Shown here piece by piece: positions 55,661 through 63,694 of a DNA stretch of 64,000 nucleotides (positions are counted from its first letter, which is position 1; the number at the start of each line of letters is the position of its first letter). The DNA lies in contig NZ_JACIDV010000005.1 of NCBI RefSeq assembly GCF_014196515.1, forward strand, positions 1 through 64,000, written 5' to 3'. The stretch is from Rhizobium skierniewicense (GTDB taxonomy: Bacteria > Pseudomonadota > Alphaproteobacteria > Rhizobiales > Rhizobiaceae). The translations under genes and the position numbers were made by a program. The notes beneath the pieces are model-generated. The model had not been told where the DNA came from, did not search any database, and worked only from the letters and a program-made list of their open reading frames with translations.

Positions 55661-56950
55661 TTACTTACCCTTGCCACCGCATTTGCCTGTGGCGACGTTG
55701 AAGTTGCCGCATTCCATCGGCTTGCGCCAATCAGAGATCAAGTCCTTCGAGTCAGGCAGATAATCTGACCACTCGTCGCCCACGACCTGCGCAGTCTGCT
55801 GCACGATCTCGAACTGGCCGTCGGACTGGATTTCACCAATCAGCACAGGCTTGGTGATGTGGTGGTTCGGCATGACGGTGGCGTAGCCGCCCGACAGGTT
55901 CGGTACCGAAACACCGATGATGCTATCGAGAACCTTGTCGGTCTCTGTCGTGCCAGCGGCTTCGACGGCCTTTACCCAGGCATTGAAGCCGATATAGGCG
56001 GCTTCCATCGGGTCATTGGTCACGCGCTTGTCGTTCTTGGTAAAGGCATGCCATTCCTTGATGAACTCGGCATTCACCGGCGCATCGACAGACTGGAAGT
56101 AGTTCCAGGCGGCGAGATGCCCGACCAGCGGTCCGGTATCAAGACCGGCAAGTTCTTCTTCACCCACGGAGAAAGCAACGACTGGAATGTCTTCAGCCTT
56201 CACGCCCTGGTTTGCAAGTTCCTTGTAGAACGGCACGTTCGCATCACCATTGATGGTGGAAACAACGGCTGTCTTCTTACCGGCAGAGCCGAACTTCTTG
56301 ATGTCCGAGACGATCGTCTGCCAGTCGGAATGACCAAATGGCGTGTAGTTGACCATGATGTCCTCTTCCTTGACGCCCTTGGACATCAGATAGGCCTTCA
56401 GGATCTTGTTGGTCGTCTGCGGATAGACATAGTCCGTGCCTGCCAGAACCCAGCGCTCGACGCCTTCTGTGCTGGCAAGATAATCGACAGCCGGAATAGC
56501 CTGCTGGTTCGGAGCGGCACCGGTGTAGAAGATGTTGCGGGAGGATTCTTCACCTTCATACTGCACAGGATAGAAGAGGATGGAGTTCAGCTCTTCGAAA
56601 ACCGGCAGAACGGATTTGCGCGAAGAGGAGGTCCAGCAACCGAAGACGGCAGCGACCTTGTCCTGGCTAATCAACTGGCGGGCCTTTTCGGCAAACAGCG
56701 GCCAGTCAGAGGCGGGATCGACGACAACGGCTTCGAGCTTCTTGCCCAGCACGCCGCCCTTCTTGTTCTGCTCATCAATGAGCATCAACATGGCGTCTTT
56801 AAGCGTTGTCTCGGAAATCGCCATGGTGCCAGAGAGTGAATGGAGAACACCGATCTTGATGGTGTCGTCAGCGGCAAATGCGCCGTGGAATGCGGTTGTA
56901 GACAAAATGGCACCGAGCAAAGCGCCGGACAGCATTTTCTTTAACGTCAT
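55661..56950 (-). CDS. urtA: Urea-binding periplasmic protein UrtA
   Basis: 429 residues with signal peptide MTLKKMLSGALLGAILSTTA...FA. The mature part begins ADDTIKIGVLHSLSGTMAIS, and VVDPASDWPLFAEKARQLI, GCWTSSSRKSVLPVFEE, NILFYPVQYEGEESSRN-like segment and MVNYTPFGHSDWQTIVSDI are UrtA features. It delivers urea to UrtBCDE. An upstream 16-bp palindrome suggests activator control. Confidence 0.95.
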   Translation of the reverse strand: MTLKKMLSGALLGAILSTTAFHGAFAADDTIKIGVLHSLSGTMAISETTLKDAMLMLIDEQNKKGGVLGKKLEAVVVDPASDWPLFAEKARQLISQDKVAAVFGCWTSSSRKSVLPVFEELNSILFYPVQYEGEESSRNIFYTGAAPNQQAIPAVDYLASTEGVERWVLAGTDYVYPQTTNKILKAYLMSKGVKEEDIMVNYTPFGHSDWQTIVSDIKKFGSAGKKTAVVSTINGDANVPFYKELANQGVKAEDIPVVAFSVGEEELAGLDTGPLVGHLAAWNYFQSVDAPVNAEFIKEWHAFTKNDKRVTNDPMEAAYIGFNAWVKAVEAAGTTETDKVLDSIIGVSVPNLSGGYATVMPNHHITKPVLIGEIQSDGQFEIVQQTAQVVGDEWSDYLPDSKDLISDWRKPMECGNFNVATGKCGGKGK

Positions 56951-57044
56951 AGGAAGGACCCCTCTCCTGTTCAGCCTCTTTGGGCTCAGCGGTTATTTTA
57001 CCGCTGCTGGAGGGGACTATCGGTCTCGCATCTGCAAAACCGTA

Positions 57045-57060
57045 TACGTCAATTGACGTA
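57045..57060. promoter_or_regulatory. Perfect 16-bp palindrome upstream of urtA
   Basis: TACGTCAATTGACGTA, centred about 100 bp before the urtA start. A TAAAAT-like -10 lies about 55 bp downstream of the centre on the minus strand with no good -35, which fits an activator-dependent promoter. The dyad with TACGT/ACGTA ends suits a LuxR/FixJ-type dimer. Confidence 0.65.
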
Positions 57061-57135
57061 GGTGGGGTGGCGAAACAGGAAATCAGGCCGTGCCTCGCCC
57101 GCGCATGAACGCGGGTCACGGCGTGGGTCGAGCGC

Positions 57136-57336
57136 TCAGTTGTGAGGCTTGCCTAGGTCCGAATGTTCCTGGATCGCTTCCTGATGATACCAACTGTCGA
57201 AATCGATATGGGTTTTCGGTGCGGCGGCGGTCGGCCCATGGAGGATCGACTCTTTACGCAAACCTTTAAAGCCTGCACGGCCACCGACGGGGAACTGGTA
57301 GATCGTTGCACTTTCCATCTGCGGGTCGCTTCTCAT
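57136..57336 (-). CDS. gstI: GstI-like glutamine synthetase translation inhibitor (DUF2735)
   Basis: 66 residues. SATIYQFPVGGRAGFKGLRK and DFDSWYHQEAIQE are the DUF2735/GstI pattern. In Rhizobium leguminosarum GstI lies divergent from glnII and inhibits its translation under nitrogen excess; the same arrangement is seen here. ATG 57336 is preferred (AAGAG upstream); GTG 57345 and ATG 57318 are alternatives. Confidence 0.85.
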   Translation of the reverse strand: MRSDPQMESATIYQFPVGGRAGFKGLRKESILHGPTAAAPKTHIDFDSWYHQEAIQEHSDLGKPHN

Positions 57337-57820
57337 GACATTCACTCTTTCGTTGAATAGCCAGCATTAGTGCCTCATCTCGAATATACGCCGAAAAAAG
57401 CCGAAAAGCACCCCTTTTGATTAAAAAAATATCACATCGCCTAAAAAATAGACACATCGAAATCGCGAAGGTCCAAAGAACAGTCTTTATGCAGATCACC
57501 TCAGAATTTCAGACATTTCTGCGGGAAAAATATGCTTCGTCGGGGAAACGGCTTCATTTTTGATCAGAAACTGGACCTGCCCACATAAAAACACGGAAAA
57601 TCACAGCATTTTCCAAAATTCATCCTGTGCGTATTTTTTGTTTTTTTGCTTTCAGCAACCCAGTCGCGCCAAAAAACAACGAAGCTGTCCTTCTCGCCGT
57701 CAAACTGGCACGGGGAATGCTTCTATAGGCGCAGCACTTGAAAGCGGGACTGTTCAAAAAAATGGTTTTACCCGCAGAAGGATATCAAGGCACCGCATCT
57801 TAACCTATGAGAGGTTCGTA
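57337..57820. other. 484-bp divergent regulatory region gstI–glnII
   Basis: AT-rich (57400-57660), with no open frame of note. It holds the glnII sigma-54 promoter. By analogy with Rhizobium it should hold NtrC sites and a gstI promoter; I could not identify clear NtrC dyads. Confidence 0.6.
57706..57721 (+). promoter_or_regulatory. Sigma-54 promoter of glnII
   Basis: TGGCACGGGGAATGCT matches the -24/-12 consensus TGGCACG-N4-TTGCW with one change, with the GG and GC doublets correctly spaced. It sits 100 bp before the glnII ATG, implying nitrogen control through RpoN/NtrC. Confidence 0.88.
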
Positions 57821-58855
57821 ATGACTAAGTTCAAACTCGAGTATATCTGGCTGGATGGTTACAAGCCGGTACCAAACCTGCGTGGCAAGACGCAGATCAA
57901 GGAATTCGATGAATTCCCGACACTCGAGCAGCTTCCGCTCTGGGGCTTTGATGGCTCCTCCACCCAGCAGGCCGAAGGTCATAGCTCGGATTGCGTTCTG
58001 AAGCCTGTGGCTCTTTATCCGGATCCTGCCCGCACCAACGGCGCACTCGTTATGTGCGAAGTCATGATGCCGGATGGCGTAACGCCACACTCGTCCAACA
58101 GCCGCGCGACTATCCTTGACGATGAAGATGCATGGTTCGGCTTCGAGCAGGAATATTTCTTCTACGAAAACGGTCGTCCTCTCGGCTTCCCTGACCAGGG
58201 TTACCCTGCACCACAGGGTCAGTATTATTGCGGCGTCGGCGCCAGCAGTGTCGGCGCGGTCGCTCGCGAAATCGTTGAAGAGCACCTGGACCAGTGCCTT
58301 GCCGCTGGCATCAACCACGAAGGCATCAACGCCGAAGTGGCAAAGGGCCAGTGGGAATTCCAGATTTTCGGCAAGGGCTCCAAGCGTGCCGCCGACCAGA
58401 TCTGGATCGCTCGCTACCTGCTGCAGCGTCTGACAGAGCAGTACGGTATCGATATCGAATACCACTGCAAGCCGCTCGGCGATACCGACTGGAACGGTTC
58501 GGGCATGCACTGCAACTTCTCCACCAAGTTCATGCGTGAAGTTGGCGGCAAGGAATATTTCGAAGCGCTCATGGCTGCTTTCGAAAAGAACTGGAAAGAG
58601 CACATCGACGTATACGGCCCGGACAACCATCTGCGTCTGACCGGCAAGCACGAAACGGCGCCATGGAACAAGTTCTCCTATGGCGTTGCTGACCGTGGCG
58701 CATCGATCCGCGTACCGCACTCTTTCGTCAACAACGGCTACAAGGGTTACCTTGAAGACCGTCGTCCGAACTCGCAGGGTTGCCCGTACCAGATCTCGTC
58801 CATCGTTCTGAAGACGATTGCCGAAGTGCCTCTCACACAGTCGGCCGCTGCCTGA
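57821..58855 (+). CDS. glnII: Glutamine synthetase type II
   Basis: 344 residues, the short eukaryote-like GSII. Hallmarks: EYIWLDGYKPVPNLRGKT, LPLWGFDGSSTQQAEGHSSD, FGFEQEYFFYEN, YCGVGASSVGAVAREIVEEH, GSGMHCNFSTKFMRE and RVPHSFVNNGYKGYLEDRRP. Joins glutamate and ammonia with ATP, the main ammonia sink after urease. GAGAGG precedes ATG 57821; a sigma-54 promoter and divergent gstI lie upstream and a strong terminator follows. Confidence 0.97.
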   Translation: MTKFKLEYIWLDGYKPVPNLRGKTQIKEFDEFPTLEQLPLWGFDGSSTQQAEGHSSDCVLKPVALYPDPARTNGALVMCEVMMPDGVTPHSSNSRATILDDEDAWFGFEQEYFFYENGRPLGFPDQGYPAPQGQYYCGVGASSVGAVAREIVEEHLDQCLAAGINHEGINAEVAKGQWEFQIFGKGSKRAADQIWIARYLLQRLTEQYGIDIEYHCKPLGDTDWNGSGMHCNFSTKFMREVGGKEYFEALMAAFEKNWKEHIDVYGPDNHLRLTGKHETAPWNKFSYGVADRGASIRVPHSFVNNGYKGYLEDRRPNSQGCPYQISSIVLKTIAEVPLTQSAAA

Positions 58856-58860
58856 TTTGT

Positions 58861-58898
58861 AAAAAATGGCGTCGCCCGGTTCGGGCGACGCCATTTTT
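58861..58898 (+). terminator. Rho-independent terminator of glnII
   Basis: AAAAATGGCGTCGCCC / GGGCGACGCCATTTTT, a stem of over 14 bp with a short loop, starting 6 bp after the glnII stop, flanked by A and T runs. Confidence 0.9.
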
Positions 58899-58965
58899 CT
58901 GTAAGCCTACAGCCACCGGCCCCGCGACCCGGCAACTGGCTTCCTGAAGCCTCTGGAAAATTGGC

Positions 58966-61900
58966 ATGGCCGCACGGCAACGCATCATCCCCGTACGCCG
59001 CGAATATAACCGCTGGGTTGCCAACCAGACGCTCGAAGACTACGCGCTACGTTTTACCGCAAAGAGCGCCCGCCAGTTTTCCTCCAGCCGCATTTCCCAC
59101 ACCGCCATCGGCGCAATATCGTTTCTGGCTCTGGAAGCCATTGGTGGCGCGATCACGCTGTCCTACGGCACGACCAACGCTTTTTTTGCTATCCTCGTCG
59201 CTGCCACCGTCATGTTGGCCGTGGGTGTACCAATCAGCCGTTACGCCATCCGCTACGGCGTCGATATCGATCTGCTGACCCGGGGCGCAAGCTTCGGCTA
59301 TATCGGCTCTACGATAACCTCGCTCATCTATGCCGCCTTTACCTTTATGCTGTTTGCTATCGAAGCGTCGATCATGTCTGGCGCGCTGGAACTGGCGCTC
59401 GGCATTCCCCTATGGATCGGCTACATCGTTTCGGCCATCATGGTCATACCACTCGTCACCCACGGCGTGCGCCTCATCAGCCGCTTCCAGATCATCACCC
59501 AGCCCTTCTGGATCGTTCTTAACGTTCTGCCCTTTATCTTCATCGCCTTTCTGGACTGGGAAAAATTCGATCTGTGGCGCGCTTTTGCGGGGATTCACCA
59601 TGCTTCCGGCCCACCCGGTACAACGGCCGATTTCAACCTGATCGAGTTCGGTGCTGCCTCTGCCGTCATTCTGGCACTGATGTCGCAGATCGGCGAACAA
59701 GTCGATTTCCTTCGCTTCCTGCCCGCCGATGGCAAGCTGAAACTACGGCACCGGTTTGCCGTGTTTCTGGCAGGCGCGGGCTGGGTTCTGGTTGGCGTAC
59801 CGAAACTTCTGGCAGGCTCCTTCCTCGTCGTGCTGACCTTCAGCTCCGGCGTCCCCGTGGACCGCGCGGCCGATCCCTCGCAGATGTACCTCACGGCCTT
59901 CGGCTATATGATCCCCAACGAAAATGCTGCGCTGCTGCTGATGGTGGCCTTCGTCGTCGTTTCGCAGTTGAAGATCAATGTGATGAACGCCTATGCCGGG
60001 TCGCTGGCATGGTCGAACTTTTTCTCACGGCTCACACATAGCCATCCCGGTCGTGTCGTCTGGCTGGTGTTCAATGTGCTGATCGCGTTGCTGCTGATGG
60101 AACTGGGCATCTATCGCCTGCTGGAAGAAACACTCGGTATCTTTTCCATCATCGCCATGGCATGGCTATGCACGATCTCGGCTGATCTGTTCATCAACAA
60201 ACCGCTCGGCCTTGCGCCACCCGGCATCGAGTTCAAGCGCGCCCATCTCTACGATATCAATCCGGTCGGTGTGGGCACCATGGCGCTTTCCGCCACCATC
60301 GCCCTTATTGCGCATTTCGGCGTATTCGGTACGCTGGCCGCGTCGCTTGCACCCTATCTTACCCTGATCGTCGCCTTTACCGTTTCGCCACTGCTTGCCT
60401 GGGGCACGAAAGGCAAATTCTACCTTGCCCGCAAGCCGCGACAAAAGTGGAGGCAGGAAAGCAGCATCACCTGCTCCATCTGCGAACATCCGTTCGAGCC
60501 GGAAGACATGGCCTGGTGCCCGGCCTATGCCGCGCCCATCTGCTCGCTCTGCTGCTCGCTGGATAGCCGCTGTCACGATATGTGCAAGCCAAAAGCCAAA
60601 CTGAATTATCAGGTGGCCACCGTCGCCCGCACGTTCCTGCCGAATGATCTCGTCGTTCGGCTATCAAGCCGTCTGGGCCGATACGCCATGTCTGCAGCGC
60701 TCGCCGTCGCACTACTGGGTGCAACACTCGCCCTGATCGCCCATCAGGTGGGAACCGCCTCACCCGCCACCGTCGACGTGGTCAATCGCACCATTCTCGC
60801 CGTTTTCTTCGTCTTTGCCGTTATCGCTGGCATCGTCTGCTGGTTTCTGGTTCTTGCCCATGACAGCCGCGTTGTCGCGGAAGAGGAATCCTCACGACAA
60901 AACACGCTCCTTCTCAAGGAAATCGCAGCCCACAAGAAAACGGACGCAGCGCTTCAAAATGCCAAGGACACGGCAGAAGCCGCCAACCGTGCAAAAAGCC
61001 GTTACGTGGTTGGCCTCAGCCATGAATTGCGCACCCCGCTCAATGCCGTTTTGGGTTACGCACAAATCCTGGAGCGCGACGAAACGATCCCACAACCGCG
61101 CCAGTCCGCCATCAAGGTTATCAGACGTTCCGCAGATCATCTTTCCGGCCTGATCGACGGTCTGCTTGATATCTCAAAGATAGAAGCGGGCCGCTTGCAG
61201 GTCTATTCCAACGAAATCAACATTCAGGATTTTCTCGACCAGATCATCGATCTTTTCCGCCCGCAGGCACAGGCAAAGGGCCTTGAACTGAAACATGAAC
61301 GCACCCGTGCCCTGCCCCAATATGTCCGCACGGACGAGAAGCGCCTGCGCCAGATCCTCGTCAACCTTCTCTCCAATGCCATCAAGTTCACCGACACTGG
61401 TACCGTGAACTTCGATGTCGCCTATCGCAGCCAGGTAGCAACCTTTAGCATCTCGGATACGGGACGCGGCATAGCCGAAAAGGATTTGAACCGCATCTAT
61501 GAGCCGTTCCAGCGTGGTGAGGCAGAGAGCATCCGACCTATGCCAGGCCTTGGTCTGGGGCTGACCATCACACAGCTTCTCACCAACACGCTCGGCGGCG
61601 AAATCTCCGTCGTCAGCGAAAAGGACAAGGGCTCGACCTTCAAGGTGCGTTTGATGCTGTCTGCAGTTCATCGTCCAAATACGACCCCTGCCCCGGAAAA
61701 GACCATTGTCTCCTATTCGGGTCAGCGCCGGACCATCGTCGTCGTCGATGACAATGAGGATCACCGCGAACTGATGCGCGAGGTTCTAGGGCCTCTCGAT
61801 TTCGTCGTGCTCACAGCACATAGCGGCCCCGATTGCTTGACACTTATCGAGGGCGTTCAGCCAGATCTATTCCTCATCGACATCTCCATGCCCGGCATGA

Positions 61901-62358
61901 GCGGCTGGCAGCTCGTGACGAAATTGCGCGAGGCGGGCCAGACAGCCCCGCTCATCATGCTTTCGGCCAATATCGGCGATGGCTCAATCGCCGGTGCGGG
62001 CGATGACAATCACAACGATACGATTGCCAAGCCCGTCGATATCCGCCGTCTCTGCGACAAGCTCGCGGTGCATCTGGGCCTTGCATGGGTCTATGAAGCC
62101 GATACGCCCGCACCGGCCAAACCCGCCAAGGCCGAAATCAGCACGCCGGGGCCGTCGCACATCAAGGATTTGCAGCAACTGGGTGAAATTGGCTATATAC
62201 GCGGTATCGAGGCAAAGCTTAAGGATCTCGCACGAACATCAGAAAACCTGCCTTTCACCGAAGAACTGGCAAGTTATGTGCACGCCTTCGATATGGCGGG
62301 TTATGCCGCGTTTCTTAGCCGTTTCGAAAGTACCGGACACAAGGAGCGTCAACCATGA
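58966..62358 (+). CDS. NCS1-transporter-like hybrid histidine kinase
   Basis: 1130 residues. Residues 1-490 form an NCS1 nucleobase-symporter-like membrane domain of about twelve helices, with YNRWVANQTLEDYALRFTAK and the NCS1-type LLTRGASFGYIGSTI. Residues 503-540 are Cys-rich (CSICEH, WCPAY, CSLCCSLDSRCHDMC), a possible metal site. Two more helices (about 570-635) and a coiled coil lead to a histidine kinase: HisKA with LSHELRTPLNAVLGYAQI (His 686), ATPase motifs NLLSNAIKFTDTG, SISDTGRGIAEKDLNRIYEP, and GLGLGLTITQLLTNTLGGEI. A receiver follows (VVVDDNEDHRELM, Asp 972 in LFLIDISMPGMSGWQL). Its stop overlaps the next gene (ATGA). It probably senses a nitrogen compound by transporter-like binding. 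Confidence 0.92.
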   Translation: MAARQRIIPVRREYNRWVANQTLEDYALRFTAKSARQFSSSRISHTAIGAISFLALEAIGGAITLSYGTTNAFFAILVAATVMLAVGVPISRYAIRYGVDIDLLTRGASFGYIGSTITSLIYAAFTFMLFAIEASIMSGALELALGIPLWIGYIVSAIMVIPLVTHGVRLISRFQIITQPFWIVLNVLPFIFIAFLDWEKFDLWRAFAGIHHASGPPGTTADFNLIEFGAASAVILALMSQIGEQVDFLRFLPADGKLKLRHRFAVFLAGAGWVLVGVPKLLAGSFLVVLTFSSGVPVDRAADPSQMYLTAFGYMIPNENAALLLMVAFVVVSQLKINVMNAYAGSLAWSNFFSRLTHSHPGRVVWLVFNVLIALLLMELGIYRLLEETLGIFSIIAMAWLCTISADLFINKPLGLAPPGIEFKRAHLYDINPVGVGTMALSATIALIAHFGVFGTLAASLAPYLTLIVAFTVSPLLAWGTKGKFYLARKPRQKWRQESSITCSICEHPFEPEDMAWCPAYAAPICSLCCSLDSRCHDMCKPKAKLNYQVATVARTFLPNDLVVRLSSRLGRYAMSAALAVALLGATLALIAHQVGTASPATVDVVNRTILAVFFVFAVIAGIVCWFLVLAHDSRVVAEEESSRQNTLLLKEIAAHKKTDAALQNAKDTAEAANRAKSRYVVGLSHELRTPLNAVLGYAQILERDETIPQPRQSAIKVIRRSADHLSGLIDGLLDISKIEAGRLQVYSNEINIQDFLDQIIDLFRPQAQAKGLELKHERTRALPQYVRTDEKRLRQILVNLLSNAIKFTDTGTVNFDVAYRSQVATFSISDTGRGIAEKDLNRIYEPFQRGEAESIRPMPGLGLGLTITQLLTNTLGGEISVVSEKDKGSTFKVRLMLSAVHRPNTTPAPEKTIVSYSGQRRTIVVVDDNEDHRELMREVLGPLDFVVLTAHSGPDCLTLIEGVQPDLFLIDISMPGMSGWQLVTKLREAGQTAPLIMLSANIGDGSIAGAGDDNHNDTIAKPVDIRRLCDKLAVHLGLAWVYEADTPAPAKPAKAEISTPGPSHIKDLQQLGEIGYIRGIEAKLKDLARTSENLPFTEELASYVHAFDMAGYAAFLSRFESTGHKERQP

Positions 62359-63281
62359 GCGTACCATCTGCCGCGATGGCGAAGGATATTGTTCTGTTGG
62401 TGGATGACAGCCCTGACGCGCTGGGCTTTCTGACTGATGCGCTGGAGCAATCGGGCTTTTCCGTACTGATCGCCACCTCAGGACAATCTGCTCTCAACAT
62501 CTCTGAGCGCATCACGCCCGATATCATCCTGCTCGATGCGGTCATGCCGTCGATGGATGGGTTCGAGACCTGCATGCGGCTGAAATCCAACGCGGCGGTG
62601 ACGCAGGTTCCGGTCATATTCATGACCGGATTGACCGAAACGGAGCACGTCGTGCGGGCGCTCGAGGCCGGTGGCGTAGACTACTTGACCAAGCCGATCA
62701 ACATTGACGAATTGCGTGCCCGGATTCGCGTCCATTTGTCTAACGCACGCTCTGCGCAAAGCGCGCGGGTCGCGCTGGATGCGGCAGGACGCCATCTCCT
62801 GGCTGTGCGCAGCAACGGAGCGATCCACTGGTCAACCCCGCAGGCAACGCGGCTGGTCAACGCCGCAACAGGCCGGGATGACGGCCTTGAGATCGTCACC
62901 CAGCACGTCGCAGAGTGGCTGGCCAACCGCAGAAACGATACGTCGAGAGATCTGCCGCTCACCATCCAGCAGGCGGACCGCGCCATGTTGCAATTGACAT
63001 TCCTTGGAGCGATGGGGCCGGATGAGCATCTGTTCCGGCTGATGGCAGCCAGCGACAAATCTGCGGATGTGATGTTGCGTCAGCATTTTTCACTGACCAC
63101 CCGAGAATCCGAGGTCCTGCTTTGGATCGCCAAAGGCAAATCCAACCGGGACATCGGAGACATTCTCGGGCTATCATCTCGCACTGTGAACAAGCACCTT
63201 GAACAGATCTACGTCAAACTTGGCGTTGAAAACCGTGCGTCCGCTGCCGTTAAGGCGGCCCATATCCTCCACGACACATAA
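62355..63281 (+). CDS. LuxR-type response regulator
   Basis: 308 residues. A receiver (about 12-130) with VLLVDDSPDALGF, phosphoacceptor Asp 61 in ILLDAVMPSMDG and YLTKPINIDELRARI is followed by a degenerate PAS-like linker (VRSNGAIHWSTPQATRLVNA) and a LuxR/FixJ HTH (about 240-300): TTRESEVLLWIAKGKSNRDI, SSRTVNKHLEQIYVKLGV. It shares four bases with the kinase gene and must be its partner. Targets are not known; a dyad upstream of urtA is a candidate. Confidence 0.93.
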   Translation: MSVPSAAMAKDIVLLVDDSPDALGFLTDALEQSGFSVLIATSGQSALNISERITPDIILLDAVMPSMDGFETCMRLKSNAAVTQVPVIFMTGLTETEHVVRALEAGGVDYLTKPINIDELRARIRVHLSNARSAQSARVALDAAGRHLLAVRSNGAIHWSTPQATRLVNAATGRDDGLEIVTQHVAEWLANRRNDTSRDLPLTIQQADRAMLQLTFLGAMGPDEHLFRLMAASDKSADVMLRQHFSLTTRESEVLLWIAKGKSNRDIGDILGLSSRTVNKHLEQIYVKLGVENRASAAVKAAHILHDT

Positions 63282-63308
63282 AAACGGGCGCCTGCTGCGC
63301 CCGTTTTT
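63281..63308 (+). terminator. Terminator of the kinase–regulator operon
   Basis: GGGCGC-CTGCT-GCGCCC (63286-63302) flanked by AAAAC and GTTTTT, right after the stop codon. It may also end the convergent leftward gene. Confidence 0.88.
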
Positions 63309-63332
63309 CAGATGTCAGATGCGACCGACCGA

Positions 63333-63566
63333 TCAGCGGCAAACGCGGGTTTTCTTCACAACAACCCGACCGTGATATTGGGTGCGGACCTTTTTGACGA
63401 AGCACTCGCGTGGAGCACGATGATGCCGCGGGCGGTATTCATCACGTACAGGCTGACGGACAACGCGTTCGGTTGTCGTAACCGTTACGCCCTGCGCAAA
63501 TGAAGGCGCCGCGAAGGTAATGACAGACGAGACAGCGATCAGGGACGAGATGAGAAGAGTTTTCAT
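63333..63566 (-). CDS. Small secreted Arg/His-rich hypothetical protein
   Basis: 77 residues. Signal peptide MKTLLISSLIAVSSVITFAA with cleavage near FAQ, then a basic mature peptide of about 52 residues (RQPVRDEYRPRHHRAPRECF, ending TRVCR) with two Cys. No function recognised. Convergent with the response regulator. Confidence 0.78.
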   Translation of the reverse strand: MKTLLISSLIAVSSVITFAAPSFAQGVTVTTTERVVRQPVRDEYRPRHHRAPRECFVKKVRTQYHGRVVVKKTRVCR

Positions 63567-63694
63567 TTTGAGACCTCATTGATTGTCAAGCAGAACGTAA
63601 CATCTGGCTTTCGGTTCCCATCTCCAAGATTAATACGCGGTAATGTTCCGAAACCCGAAAGCTGAAGAATTTCAAAAGTTAAAGGCACCCGAAC

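Noticed and set aside
56951-57135. Sigma-54 promoter for urtA
   Set aside because: I searched by eye for GG-N10-GC elements of the right type on the minus strand and found none as good as that of glnII.
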